DNA of 64,000 nucleotides from Rhabdophis nuchalis. Its lineage: Eukaryota > Chordata > Lepidosauria > Squamata > Natricidae. The stretch is from NCBI GenBank assembly GCA_039707465.1, contig CM077648.1, positions 29,825,119-29,889,118 on the forward strand, written 5' to 3'. This document shows, in pieces, positions 1-11,237 of this stretch. The notes beneath the pieces were generated by a model. It searched no databases and was not told the origin of the DNA. It saw only the letters and a program-made list of their open reading frames with translations. The position numbers and the translations under genes were made by a program. Position 1 is the stretch's first letter, and every line of letters starts with the position of its first letter.

Positions 1-2010
1 ATCAATCATGAAGCCCAGGAATTCCACCCTCGGCGCAGCAAACGTACATTTGCTACGCTTCAACTTTAAACCCGCGCCCCTGAAAACTCTGAGGACCTTC
101 CGCAACGTCTTGGCGAGTTCTGATATGCTGGAAGCAGCAATCAGGACGTCGTCAAAGTACGGTACAACGCCAGGGAGCCCATGGAGCAGTCGCTCCATGA
201 GGCTCTGGAAGATCCCCGGGGCCACGGACACGCCGAATTGTAGGCGGCGACAGCGGAAAGCCCCACGGTGGGTGACGATGGTCTGCGCCTCCGCAGCCTC
301 GTCGTCCACCGGGAGCTGTTGGTAGGCCTGCGCCATATCCAGTTTCGCGAACACTCGACCCCGTCCCAAAGAGTGAAGCAGGTCTTGCACTACCGGAACC
401 GGGTATGGGTTCGCCTGAAGCCCGAGGTTGATCATCGACTTATAGTCGGCGCAGATCCTCACGGACCCGTCGGGCTTAATGGGAACCACAATTGGGGTCT
501 CCCATTTTGCCTGATCGACGGGTTCGAGCACGCCCTGCGCCACTAATCGATCTAATTCCGCTTCAACCTTGGGCTTCAGCGCGAACGGCAGCCTGCGGGC
601 CTTCAAGCGGACAGGAGCAACCTGGGGATCCAGGTTTAGGGAAACGGGGGTGCCCTTGTACGTTCCTAGGCTGCCATCGAAGACGTCATTGAACTCTCTG
701 ATCACTACGTCTACCGGAGAACTGGCTGGCACGCTGTGTACTCCTTGGACTGACAGTCCCAAGGCCGGAAGCCAGTCCAATCCAATCAAGGCAGCTAGGG
801 ATTTGGCCACAACCAAGATGGGAAGGGATCTATGGAAGGAGCCGTAGTCTACCCTCACTCTATGCAGTCCTAGAATGGGGATTTGCGAGCCCTGGTAGTC
901 CTTTAGGATTGTTGCCATGGGGCTGAGATCTCGCTTCCTGAGCTGGGGGCGCAGCTTAATTAATTGTGCCCAGGAAATAAGCGATCTAGAGGACCCGGAG
1001 TCTATTTCCATTTTTACACCCACCCCCTCTAAGCAAACCATTGTTGACAGTCTCATACTCTCTGCCTGGTCGTAGTTTAGAGCTGGGGGCATCTCCGACA
1101 GCACGAAGCAGTCAGTCGGCTGTGGCTGGTAGCGTCTCGAACGCTTCTGCGACGCTTGTTGTCCTGGTGGAGCGGCTCTGGAGGCAGCAGCTGAAGTTGT
1201 CGTTGGTGCGGCAGCACGACACACGGCTGCTAGGTGTCCTTTCCTGCCACATCTGCGGCACACCGATGCCTTGAAGGGGCACTCAGGTCTCTGGTGGGCA
1301 CCTCCGCAGCCTATGCAGCTCCCGGACTTCTGCTGGGGTGCGAATGCATGATTACGCACACGCCCGGTCACCCTCAAGCATTCCTCTTGGTCTTCCTCCT
1401 CCATCTCGTCTAGCGGGGCTATCTCGTCCACTAGACACGCTCGCGGGGTGGGGAAGAGAGGAGGGCGCGCGCGGCCCATGTCAGATGTGGAAATCTCTGA
1501 CAGTTCCGCCGCACAGGCTTCTTCCACCGCTTGCTCGAGAGTCAGTACAGTTTTTGAGAGCAAGCGGCGCTTTAGGTGGATGTCTTTTATGTCGCATACA
1601 AACTGCTCCAGCAGGGATTCCTCCAGGAAGCCTGCGAGGAACTCGCAGGGAATTGCGGTGGCTCTCAATTTCTGAAGGAATTCGGCTACTGATTGTTGCG
1701 GTTGTTGCACACATTGCCTGAATGCGTAGCGGTGTGCTTTGCAGGAAGGTACAGTCGTGTAGTGTGCTCTCAGGCGGCCCAGGAGATCGTCCCAGGGCAC
1801 TTCGTGTACCGCGGCGGGTGCTGCTATGGTTCGGGCAGTAGCGAACAATTCTGGGCCGCCGCACTGGAGGAAAAGGCTCAGCTTCCTTGCAGGCGCGAGT
1901 TCGCCGTAGTCACTCGCTATCAGGAAGCACTCGAAACGGGCTAAGAAGGAAGCCCATTGTTCCTTCATCTGGTCGAACTGCGCAAACGGAGGCATTGTCG
2001 CCATGGCCAT
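1..2010 (-). CDS. Ty3/gypsy retrotransposon Gag-Pol, single open frame, continues past window edge
   Basis: Reading leftwards from ATG at 2010 (alternative ATGs at 2004 and 1995), I translated about 670 codons to base 1 without a stop or frameshift. A stop at 2065-2067 bounds the frame upstream. Domains in order: Gag; two CCHC zinc knuckles near 1317-1219 (CIGCGGAHQRPEC and CRRCGRKGHLAAVC); a retropepsin site (IDSGSS, about 1003-986); a linker ending in WETPIVVP; then reverse transcriptase with LDMAQAYQQLP, QFGVSVAPGIFQ and the catalytic YFDDV (about 150-136). Gag and Pol share one frame, with no shift between them. RNase H and integrase would lie beyond the window. The RT resembles the Mag/SURL-type branch, but clade is a guess. 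The region is GC-richer than its surroundings, as expected for a recent insertion. Confidence 0.93.
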   Translation of the reverse strand, partial: MAMATMPPFAQFDQMKEQWASFLARFECFLIASDYGELAPARKLSLFLQCGGPELFATARTIAAPAAVHEVPWDDLLGRLRAHYTTVPSCKAHRYAFRQCVQQPQQSVAEFLQKLRATAIPCEFLAGFLEESLLEQFVCDIKDIHLKRRLLSKTVLTLEQAVEEACAAELSEISTSDMGRARPPLFPTPRACLVDEIAPLDEMEEEDQEECLRVTGRVRNHAFAPQQKSGSCIGCGGAHQRPECPFKASVCRRCGRKGHLAAVCRAAAPTTTSAAASRAAPPGQQASQKRSRRYQPQPTDCFVLSEMPPALNYDQAESMRLSTMVCLEGVGVKMEIDSGSSRSLISWAQLIKLRPQLRKRDLSPMATILKDYQGSQIPILGLHRVRVDYGSFHRSLPILVVAKSLAALIGLDWLPALGLSVQGVHSVPASSPVDVVIREFNDVFDGSLGTYKGTPVSLNLDPQVAPVRLKARRLPFALKPKVEAELDRLVAQGVLEPVDQAKWETPIVVPIKPDGSVRICADYKSMINLGLQANPYPVPVVQDLLHSLGRGRVFAKLDMAQAYQQLPVDDEAAEAQTIVTHRGAFRCRRLQFGVSVAPGIFQSLMERLLHGLPGVVPYFDDVLIAASSISELAKTLRKVLRVFRGAGLKLKRSKCTFAAPRVEFLGFMID

Positions 2011-2084
2011 GATGGGGCTGTGCGTTGTTCTGCGCTCGTTGGTTGAGGCTTCGTTCCCTGTTGTGTCTAAAGACACGGCCTGGA

Positions 2085-2101
2085 TCCCACCTTCGTCGCC
2101 A
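2085..2101 (-). promoter_or_regulatory. Primer-binding site of the Ty3/gypsy element
   Basis: On the minus strand the sequence just inside the LTR starts TGGCGACGAAGGTGGGA. It begins TGG, the complement of a tRNA CCA end, and sits one base from the LTR boundary, as expected for a retrotransposon primer-binding site. Which tRNA primes was not determined. Confidence 0.7.
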
Positions 2102-2102
2102 G

Positions 2103-2401
2103 TGTTAGATCAGACAAAGGATTCCGACTCAGGCATGGTCAAAACAACAGGAACATTTATTCACACTATTTACAACACACTCAAGATTCAACTGGCAAGG
2201 TTTCTTCTCTGGCAACCTCTTATATAGAGTTACCAGGCAGGAAAACTCCTAGCAAGCAATTGCAACATTGTAACTCCTTTCCAGACAGATTCCAGTCAGC
2301 TCGTCTCAGTCAATTAACGCAGCTGCCTGATCTGTTCTGGAATGCGGTGACTCACAGGTTACCAGACTTGCTGTCTGGGTTGTAGACCTGAGGACTCAAC
2401 A
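2103..2401 (-). mobile_element. 5' LTR of the Ty3/gypsy element (about 299 bp)
   Basis: The segment has TGTT...AACA ends (plus strand TGTTAGAT ... ACTCAACA). On the minus strand it carries a TATA box (CTATATAA, 2220-2228) followed downstream by AATAAA (2156-2161). This is promoter then polyadenylation signal in the right order for U3-R-U5. It lies directly upstream of the primer-binding site and gag. The target duplication cannot be checked because the 3' LTR is outside the window. Confidence 0.85.
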
Positions 2402-3465
2402 GGGAAGGGTTCTTATAATTCTGCTGGAATTAGCCAGACAAAAAATGAGGTGCATTATATGGAACTGACAGCAGCCCTTGAAAGTGAAACAGAAAACTAT
2501 GCCATGAAGATCAGTGTGATGTTGAGTGTTTTTATTTGCAATTTTGCCTACAGCCTTTTTGCAAATAATGTTCTTTAATCTAACACTTTTTGTACAGCAT
2601 TTTCAGAAACATAGGCATTTTTGTTTAAGCTTTTCGGTAATTTAATCAATGTTTATTTATTAATTTATTGGAGAACTGCATTGTAAAATTCAGGAAACTG
2701 TTACTTTTAAATTATAATTAAGTTTTGGTGTTATTTAAAAGCAGGTTTAGATAGTTTCACATTCAAATGCAAATTAAAAGAATGTTCCTTTATGGTACTT
2801 TAGAGTAATATCAATTAAATCCATGAAATAACACAATTAAAGGTAAATCCTGTCAATTCAAATAGGTGCAATGCAAACATAAGCAGCCAGTTGTAACTCT
2901 TCATGGTATTCTCTGCACACTTATGTAGAAATTAAGCCGCTGAATTTAAATGAAAGCTCTATTTATAAAGTATAAACATATTCCTCTAACCCAGAGAATC
3001 ATCTAAAATGTAATTTGTAAAACAAAATAGTGTTACACAACATTGATGCATTGGAATTTCATTTTAGTGCATGCCATTGTATATACAGAAAATGACAATA
3101 GAAGTTATTCATTCATTCATGCATTCTTTCAAATGTTTCATTTATATGCAGTGGTTTTACCTCATTCCAATAAATTAATAAATATTTAATTGCCATCTTC
3201 AAGAGATTTGCTCAAAATTAAATCTGAAGCCATGCTCTTATAGCACATGTTTTGGGTATAGAGAACAATGTAAAAACTGAACAACTTATTAAGAAAACGA
3301 TTATTTATTTTGTCTTTCCTAAAGAAAACCACTAGCAAATGTTACATTGCAGGTTGGTTTTTCTACTGTTCCTGACAGCAAATTGGCCTGTGCTTTGTTC
3401 TAATCTTAACTCTGTTTTTATGCACATTTGCTGCAAGCAGATAAATAAATAAGAAAATATATGAG
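2402..3465. other. Unassigned AT-rich intergenic DNA
   Basis: No coding frame or repeat family was recognised. A short (ATTC)n tract lies near 3109-3122. Otherwise ordinary AT-rich sequence. Confidence 0.5.
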
Positions 3466-3540
3466 GATAGATAGATAGATGATAGATAGATGGATGGATG
3501 GATGGATGGATGGATGGATGGATGGATGGATGGATGGATG

Positions 3541-3639
<99 letters not shown>

Positions 3640-3640
3640 G
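3466..3640. repeat. Compound tetranucleotide microsatellite (GATA)n-(GGAT)n-(GATA)n
   Basis: Short GATA units lead into about 13 GGAT units (about 3490-3541), then about 25 GATA units to 3640. GATA-type arrays are abundant in snakes. The minus-strand open frame across it (LSIYLSIY repeats) is a repeat artefact. Confidence 0.97.
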
Positions 3641-4457
3641 TTTATGAATAATTCTTCTGGTAGAAATAGTTCTCATTTTGCTTGGAGCCATATTTCAAAA
3701 ACACATGTTGCATAATCTTAGTTTTAAAAGAAGAATATATTAAAGAAAAGGAAAATGTTTAATCAACACAGCACAAAGAAATTAAGAATCTGATTTTGTA
3801 AGCTAGAAACAGAACAGGAAATTATTTATGTGAAACACTTTTTGTCCAGCAATTTTATTTTACAAAATGATTTAAAAGTCAGTTTTGAAACACATACATA
3901 GTCATCAAAATAATCCAATAAATAGAAGACAATATAGTACAAATGTAGCATTATTTTAAAAGCAGTAACTTGATTTTTCTGTCTCTGTTCTTGGTGCCTT
4001 GATCATGTAAACTCATGAGAGATATGTGGTAGCTAGGCAGAAATAATTTTACAAATGAACAAGCCACGGCAATTTCTTGCATATCAGTAATCAGTTCATG
4101 TGACAAATCCTAGGAAGGAAACTTCTAGTTTACTGCTACTATAATTGAACTCCTGGAAAAGAGGAGAGAGAGATTACACATGATTACTGTATGCCAATGC
4201 ATATAGATTATGAGACGTGTTTTCAATTAAAGCTCTTTTAAAGTATAGGATATTAGTTAAACAAGCCCTTATTTCATTTCACTTCTTAGAGCAGTTGAAA
4301 AAATAATTACAGACAACTTGCCATCTAATTCAGCCATCATGTGCTAAATCTACAAGAATATCCCCATGTTGTAATACAAACTATTCTTTATTTGAATTTG
4401 TGATGCACCAGGTCCCAATTCCAATAGACTCTGCACGGGGACATGGTAGTTGATCTC
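3641..4457. other. Unassigned AT-rich intergenic DNA
   Basis: No gene or recognisable repeat was seen. Confidence 0.5.
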
Positions 4458-4600
4458 CTACTGTCTTATGGAGGGTCTTAAGCCTTTTTCCATTATCCCA
4501 ACTGTTGTTCTTGTTAGTTGTGAAGTCGGGTCCGGCCCATCGCGACGCCATGGACAACATTCCTCCAGGCCTTCACCTGGAGTCCATTTAAGTAAATGTG
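4458..4600 (-). mobile_element. BovB/RTE LINE fragment, C-terminal end
   Basis: Read on the minus strand, 4500-4590 encodes the typical BovB/RTE tail of the form W-R-N-V-V-H-G-V-A-M-G-R-T-R. The copy is frameshifted and ends in degenerate sequence. It is a dead fragment. Confidence 0.6.
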
Positions 4601-5782
4601 TTGTATGAATGCATCCAATGTAAAAAGTACCAGTAATTCTGTATCCATCACAACTAAAACATGAAAATGGTTTCTTATAAGCATAGTTTTTCAAAATCAA
4701 ATATTATCTACAGTCAGCAAAAAGAGGTAATTGATTTCCTTGCCTGGGTTGGAGACATTGAAATGGGAGGAACTTCGGTAAGGTTCCCATGAACCTGCCA
4801 CATAACTATTATTCTAATGTGCCAAGAGTTTTCACTCTCCGGTTTTGCAGAAGTAGAGATAAGCTTCCAGAACTAGGATGTACACCTGCTGATTATAACA
4901 TCAAAGTGAAGTTGATGGAGTGATTGGATCATTCACATAATAAATATTAGACTGGTCTCTTTACTATAGCATGAACTCTATATTGTAATCCTGTTCCCCA
5001 ATGTTAGCATCTCTTCCATATATCTGGAACCAAATAAATACACCATCAGGATAAATTGTTTTTATCCCATTCCAAGCACATACTTAGCTGAGAACAAGCT
5101 GCTTAGAGATTTAGGTAAAATGGGTAATATGCATTGAAGGAACAGGCATACGCTTACATATACAGAACAATGAACAGAAAGCATTTCAGCAAGTGTGTCA
5201 TTGCACTGTCACAGACAGAGAAAGGCTTTTAATAAGAAAGGAAAACAACTTCTATTCTTTTACAGCAATTTAGAATTTAGAGGTACCAATTGCTTTGGTA
5301 CCTCTAGTTACCTGATGTCCATTATGTTCAAGTTCTCAGAGAGTGTTTTAGGGAGCTGGGATTTATGATTAAAAAGTTGTGCAAGTTACACTCATTCTGC
5401 TAAGAAAGCTGTCCTTCAAGCACCCCAGTTAAAGGCAGTGCAACCTCAGGCCAGTTATGGATGAAAAGAAGAAAATGTTCCTTTTCTGCCCATTGCTTTC
5501 CACACCTGGGTACAGGAGATCTTACACTTCCAAACACTTGGTGCAAAGTACCCCAGTCTGATAGATTCCTTCTCTCCAGACCCCCCAAAAAAGGGGATAC
5601 TGTAAAACCTAAGCATAACAAACTTCCTTTCCTCCCTTCTTGTATTTTGTTCTTCCAGATAATGCTACATTCCTTCCTACTCTCTTTTACAATATACTAT
5701 TCTCTTCCCAGTCTGGATCAATGTGCTAAATGTATTTGTAGAGAATACAGTGACCTCACAATCCAATCAATAAGCAGTAACA
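4601..5782. other. Unassigned intergenic DNA
   Basis: No gene recognised. A small inverted repeat, AGAGGTACCAA...TTGGTACCTCT (about 5279-5305), lies here. The 131-codon frame at 5461-5856 runs into a CR1 fragment and shows no protein family. Confidence 0.45.
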
Positions 5783-5836
5783 AGAGTTGGAAGGAACCTT
5801 GGAGGACATCTACTCCAACCCCCTGCTCATGCAGGA
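5783..5836 (-). mobile_element. CR1 LINE 3' terminal fragment
   Basis: AGAGTTGGAAGGAACCTTGG ... CTCCAACCCCCTGCTCA is the reverse complement of the conserved CR1 3' end found elsewhere in this window on the + strand. Confidence 0.7.
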
Positions 5837-5912
5837 GACCTGTACTAGGGATTTGAACCGCCGAACCTTTCTGATCGACAAGTTCAGTGTCTTGGCCATT
5901 GAGCCACCTAAT
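5837..5912 (-). mobile_element. Sauria SINE fragment (tRNA-like head)
   Basis: GGGATTTGAACCGCCGAAC, CTTTCTGATCGACAAG and ATTGAGCCACC match, on the minus strand, the head of the full Sauria-type SINE at 50546-50905. Confidence 0.65.
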
Positions 5913-6599
5913 TAATCTAGTGACAAATATTAGGCCAATTCTTGATCTTAAGCTAAAAATTTATAATAAATAAATATTTTGTTGAAGAACTTGCAAAATA
6001 CAGATAAAGAGGGGTTTAGAAAAAAAAATACAAACTTACAGAATTTGTATTTTATGTTTAATATCTATGGATACATAAATATGCACACATAAGTAAGCAA
6101 AAGATTTGAACCTTGAAAACAAACACATAGATTCTAAATTGTACTTTTATATTCTGTCCATAAATTCTGAAATTGCATGCATCTATAAAGTATAAAAAAT
6201 GTTCATTCAGAAGAAATATAAATTAACCTCCAATCTGATAAAGTTCATTTGTTTTCCTTGTGCCTTACATCCTGAAATGAAATATAATATAAATTCTCTT
6301 TGACACAGCCCTTATTCGTTTTTTCAGTTGAGAATGTACATCAGATTACTGTGTATCAAAAATTGATGGGGGGGAAATTGGTAATGCATCACTCCAGTCT
6401 ATCACTGAGGACAGAAAAAAGACATTTTAATTAAGCAACTTATAAAATAGAAAACTAAGTAAAAGAAAAATAAAACTTGATGTTATTTAGAATTCTTTTT
6501 GTGTTAATGTACGTGCGGTATCCATGACATTAATATATGCTATTTTGCACTGATTCTTTTCTGTATATGTTTAATAGGCTGGAAAATTATGTAGCTATG
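5913..6599. other. Unassigned AT-rich intergenic DNA
   Basis: Low-complexity AT-rich DNA with no recognised gene or repeat. Confidence 0.5.
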
Positions 6600-7140
6600 T
6601 TGGTCTGCAACTGGTTGAAAAACTGCACTCAAATGTCAGCCATGGTTCTGTACTACCCTGGAAGCAAAAAGAGGGCTAGACTGCACAAGACCAAGACTTA
6701 AGAGCAAATGCATAGAAAGCCAGAATGGAGAAGTTAGCAACAGACAACAAATGCCAGCTCTGCAAAGAAGCTGAAGAAACAGTGAACTACACAGACTGAT
6801 TACAAACAATAGAATGACAAGTGGATGGTGGAAACATCATTTCTCACCAAGCAAGAACTGATGGGATTATAAAGTAGACAAAGTAACTGAAAATGAAAAA
6901 GCTATCAGTGCTCTGGGACTTTAGAATTCAAACAGACAAGCATCTGCCACACAACATCCCAGACTTCTGGAAAGTGGATGTTGCAGTACCTGGAGACAGC
7001 AGAAGAGAAGAGGGGAAAAACTGGAGAAAATAACAAAATACAAAAACCTGCAAATATAAAAACTGTGGCAAAAAAGTAAATATAGTACCAATAGTAATAG
7101 GAGCCTTGGGTGCAATTCCAAAACTTCTGGACCACCAGAA
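6600..7140 (+). mobile_element. R4/Dong-like LINE fragment, restriction-like endonuclease end
   Basis: Broken + strand frames read LWDFRIQTDKHLPHNIPDF (about 6913-6969), then VDVAVPGD and VNIVPIVIGALGAIPKLL (about 7077-7130). This is the C-terminal pattern of LINEs with a restriction-like endonuclease (PD...D core) and a conserved VIGALGA tail. Stops and indels interrupt it, so it is inactive. Assignment to R4/Dong rather than R2/NeSL is from memory. Confidence 0.6.
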
Positions 7141-7231
7141 ACCATCCTTCTTGTTCTTTGCATTATTCCCATCACATCTCAAAGTCTGCAGCTTTTCACT
7201 TCATCTGGTCTGCAGCATCAGCAAAGCATAC

Positions 7232-7468
7232 GTCTGCAGCAGTGGTAGGATTCAAATTTTGGTGGGAGTGGCTTGGTGGGCATGGCAGGGGAAGGATACT
7301 GCAAAATCCCAATTTCTTCCCGATCAGCTGGGACTCGGAAGGCAGAGAATAGATGGGGGCAGGGCCAGTCAGAGGTGGTATTTACCGGTTCTCTGAACTA
7401 CTCAAAATTTTCACTACCGGTTCTTCAGAACTGGTCAGAACGTGCTGAGTACCACCTCTGGTCTACAG
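7232..7468. mobile_element. hAT MITE, family A, with 8-bp target duplication
   Basis: The element at 7240-7460 begins CAGTGGTAGG and ends CCACCTCTG. It is flanked by GTCTGCAG (7232-7239) and GTCTACAG (7461-7468). Inside is a second copy of the terminus (CAGAGGTGG at about 7372), so the right 90 bp is a small inverted-repeat unit. No transposase frame is present. Confidence 0.85.
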
Positions 7469-7479
7469 CTCACATGTCT

Positions 7480-7685
7480 TCATGCAGGCAGTCTATTCAT
7501 TGCTTTTTCAGTCATCCTTCAGGCCACCAGCCATCTGGGCTGAGAGCAAGTGCCCACTTCGCAATGGATTCCACATCAGCTCTGACCACATGTCTGTACC
7601 ACTGTAGCCTCCCTTCTCTCATTTTGTCTGGATGATATTCTGGATATCTTTGTTCAAAATATGATCCAGCTGCGTGATTCACCAA
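7480..7685 (-). mobile_element. RTE-type LINE fragment
   Basis: The minus strand reads GRLQWYRHVVRADVESIAKW, matching the RLRWYGHVLRA...SVAK block near the C-terminus of RTE-type LINE proteins. Flanking frames are broken. Confidence 0.5.
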
Positions 7686-7723
7686 TGACTATCTGATCAT
7701 TCACATTTCCACTCTGTGCAGTG

Positions 7724-7798
7724 CAGAGGTGGTATTCAGCAGGTTCTGACCAGTTCTGGAGAACCAGTAGCATAAATTTTGACGGCAGATACCCCATT
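7724..7798. mobile_element. hAT family A terminal fragment
   Basis: CAGAGGTGGTATTCAGC followed by GGTTCTGACCAGTTCTGG matches the reverse complement of the right end of the elements at 7240-7460 and 13517-13824. The other end is missing. Confidence 0.6.
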
Positions 7799-8105
7799 TC
7801 AGATATTGGAAAGTGGCTTTTACAGACTTCAACAATAGACCAGATTCATCTGTGACAAGGAATAGATGCACATCTGAATAAAACACATGCATACAGAATT
7901 GGAGAAGCTCACAAAGGCAGCAATTCTAGAGTATCATCGAACAATTTTTCTTTTGTTAAAAAAAACCCTTTAAAGATAATAGTGGCTGACAATAAAGAAA
8001 CTCCATTAAAACTTGTCCTGGTACATATTTTAAGTAAGTAATATCAAGGGTATGATGTATTCCAAAGTATACCATATCCTACAGTTTATCCCCATAGTTT
8101 CCTAT

Positions 8106-8477
8106 GTCCTAGACAGGGGTGGGTTTCAAATTTTTTAGAACCTACTCTGTAGGTGTGGCCTATTTTGTGGGCGTGGCTTGGCAGTCATGTGACAGAGTAG
8201 GAGTGGCCACCTTTTAAAATGTGGTGAAACTCATTTAGCAACGCTCTTGCTTAGCAACCAAAATTTTGGACTCAATTGTGGTGATAAATTCTTTCTTTCT
8301 TTCTTTCCTTCCTTCCTCCCTTTCCTTTCCTTTCCTTCCCATTGGGTCACTGGCAGCGGCGGGCCAGATTTACTTCCAGGTACGCTGGTGGAACCCCCTC
8401 TCACCGGTTCTCTAAATTTCACCAACCGGTTCTCACGAGTAGGTGCGAACCTGCAGAAACCCACCCCTGGTCCTAGA
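8106..8477. mobile_element. hAT MITE, family A, perfect 8-bp target duplication
   Basis: The element at 8114-8469 has termini CAGGGGTGGGTTTC and GAAACCCACCCCTG, flanked on both sides by GTCCTAGA. It carries an internal TTTC/TTCC microsatellite at about 8290-8340. No transposase is encoded. Confidence 0.92.
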
Positions 8478-9385
8478 CCTAGTATAACATTTGGAAATTA
8501 CTATAAATGGAACTAGGACATGAAATGAGTCCAGCACATTGACTGAGGACCAATTTCTGTACCTTCTACGTAGGGACAACTACAGATATGAAATATATAT
8601 ATATATTTAAAAATCACCTACTATATGTCAGCACTCCATTTTAGAAGCTCTTTGCACATCCACTGACATAGCCACATGCTGCCTACAGCTCAGCTGCAGC
8701 TGTTACTGGAGTGTGATGGTCTTGATAGTTAACACAAGTATTTCTCAAGTGATTACAACCAGATTGTCTGACAGACCTAAATCAGTCCCCATTTACATGA
8801 TCATTTCAGTGTATGCATACTAAACGAAAAAGCAGTATACTTCTTAAAAAAACACAGAAGTTAAGTTGTGCTAAACAACTGCACGGATTTCGTTATTCCT
8901 GATGTATACAGCATGCTCTTTACCTGTCTGCTTCTCTGATGTAGAAGGGTGAGAAAAATAATCTTAGTAAATTGCATCATTACTGCTTCCCTGTATATCC
9001 AATATATGCAGAGAAGATCTTTACGAAATTATTGACCCTGGTTGCCCAAACTTCACAGGGAGCAGCATCGACCTTAATCTTGTAAGATATCAATAGTAAC
9101 ACTATAGTAATCAATAGTGATGTCACAAGAAACACAGAATTGGATGAGGTCCATGACTAGAAGTCACTAGAAATGAAGCCCAAAACAAAGGATTTTTATC
9201 TTTAGTACATTGTAACTATTACTGGATAGTTATACATTAGACAGAGACTTGTGGGCAGTTTTATTAAGAGGAAGCCACTATAAGCCTCTCGAAAAACACT
9301 GAAACTTGGGATGAGTCAGAGAATGGAAATATTTTATAAATTATATTATATTAATTATATCATACTGATATTTTATTGTCGTAGA
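8478..9385. other. Unassigned intergenic DNA
   Basis: A short (AT)n is at about 8597-8606. No gene or other repeat was recognised. Confidence 0.45.
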
Positions 9386-9524
9386 GTATGGTATGGTATG
9401 GTATGGTATGATATGGTATGGTATGGTATGGTATGGTATGGTATGCTGTGCTGTGCTGTGCTGTGCTGTGCTGTGCTGTGCTGTGCTGTGCTGTGCTATG
9501 CTATGCTATGCTATGCTATGCTAT
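9386..9524. repeat. Three-phase pentanucleotide array (GTATG)n-(GTGCT)n-(ATGCT)n
   Basis: About 12 GTATG units (9386-9445) pass into about 10 GTGCT units (9446-9496) and then about 6 ATGCT units (9497-9524), without an interrupting base. Open frames here are artefacts of the 5-bp period. Confidence 0.95.
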
Positions 9525-9689
9525 TATAATTCCAGTTATTCTCCTGAATCTGTTTCAATAACTGGCACTGTGTTGGGAATATCTGCATAGCATATGGGTC
9601 AGAACTTCCAAAGTCCAGATTGGAGTTTTCATAGAAGTTTGTGGAGGGCTAGGATCCAGTGGGACATCCAGAATCCAAACATAGAAGCA

Positions 9690-10040
9690 TGTCTACTACT
9701 CTTGTACTGGACAAGAGCCAAGAGACTAGCCGTGGTGGTGGATGTAGTGGTATCAAGTGACACCACCACATCAGAAAGAAGGAGTATGAGAAGCTGAAAA
9801 AGTACTACAGCCTGAAGGAGGAACTAGAGAGGTTGTGCAAAATAAAGGCCAAAATTATTCTATTGACGGTAGAAGCACTCAGGGCTGTAACCCCCAAACT
9901 GAGAAAATGGCTCTAGCATATCTCAAGGAGCAACATCAATGCTCTCTGTCCAGAACAGTGCAGTGTTAGGAACAGCTAAGATATTGTGCCCTCAGACCCT
10001 CAAATTCCCAAGCCCCTGGTAGAGGACCCAAATTTAAGGA
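9690..10040 (+). mobile_element. R4/Dong-like LINE 3' fragment
   Basis: The + strand reads KKEYEKLKKYYSLKEELERL then VEALRAVTPKLRKWL, the same C-terminal region (VIGALGAVTPKL type) as the fragment at 6600-7140 but a different subfamily. Multiple stops follow. Confidence 0.55.
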
Positions 10041-11021
10041 ACATATTCAAGCCTGAGTTTGTATAAAGGAAAGTCAATTGTCAGTATCAAACGCAATTAT
10101 CTTACAGAAGGTTAAAATAGTATGACCTATGTCTAAGTTTGCACAAATACGAAGATGGGGGAACCAATAACTTCTAATTCATTGCTAACTCTTAGAGCAA
10201 ATGAGGACAAGCAATATAAATGGCTTGCAAAGAATTTGTATTATTTAGATAATTAAGCTAGCAGATGGTTAATGCAATTTATTATAACAGAATGTTAAAT
10301 AATTGGTTTGGGAAAACGTACCAAATGGAACAATATATAGTGCAATAAAAGGGTGACAGAGAGGGAGAGAGTTTTTATATTACTGAATAAGAAAATGAGA
10401 AACCATTCATAGATGCACACAAAAACAGATTGTGATTTATTTTCAAAAGAACCGAATTTATAATATGGGCATTGCAGCTGGATTACTGTTATTACTTTTT
10501 GTATACAATAAAGGTAAATTAAATTGAACCTCTGGAACAATACTGTCCAGATTAAATATCACAATGCATAAATGAAAAGATACCCCATCCAAGAAAGATT
10601 TAGAGTTTATTTTGACAAACAGTAGAATTTTATTAGTCAATGTTCTCACGGGGTTTGGATATATTTGGTAAACAGAATTCCTGATTGTGTTCGTACCTAT
10701 GAAGACACTCTGCAATCTCATATAATTTTTCTGTCCCAGTGGATAACCATGTAAAGGGCTTTCCATCAGGCCATGTGCTGGCAAAAAGTATGCTGTCCCA
10801 ACTACCATACTCTAATCTACCACAAAGATGGAGCTATCCTTACATCGTTAATCTGAGACAAATTAAAGGAAGTGGTCACTGGATTCCTGATGCTTCATTT
10901 TTCCTGCCACCAAGTATTTCCTGTAAACTGGGAAACCACCAATCATTCTCTAACCCAAGGTGGAGTGACGTGGAGAGTGCTGGCAGATGTTTTAAATGAC
11001 TTGCTTAGCCAACTCTCATGT
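10041..11021. other. Unassigned AT-rich intergenic DNA
   Basis: Several frames of 80-116 codons exist, but none shows a protein family. Confidence 0.45.
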
Positions 11022-11237
11022 AAAAAGCATGTAAAAACGTAAGTAGCAAAATAGGGATACGTTGGTGGGAAGGTAACAGTGCTCCGTGCACCTTTGGCAT
11101 TTAGTCATGCTGGCTACCTAATCACGGAGATGTCTTTGGACAACGCTGGCACTTGAGCTTTGAAACAGAGATGAGCACTGCCCCCTAGAGTCGGGAATGA
11201 CTAGCACATATCTGCAAGGGGAACCTTTACCTTTTAA
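11022..11237 (+). mobile_element. Sauria SINE, 5' truncated
   Basis: AGCATGTAAAAACGTAAGTAG, GGTGGGAAGGTAACAGTG, TTTAGTCATGCTGGC, GAGATGAGCACTGCCCCC and the terminal GGGGAACCTTTACCTTT match the reverse complement of 50546-50905. The CCTTTACCTTT tail is the BovB-type end by which Sauria SINEs are mobilised. Confidence 0.8.

Noticed and set aside
3332..3691. 119-codon frame of LSIY repeats
   Set aside because: It is a translation of the GATA/GGAT microsatellite.
5461..5856. 131-codon frame
   Set aside because: Its 3' part is antisense CR1 and Sauria sequence, so it is a chance frame.
9311..9590. Frames reading WYGMVWYGM and CCAVLCCAV
   Set aside because: They come from 5-bp repeats, which repeat every 5 residues in any frame.
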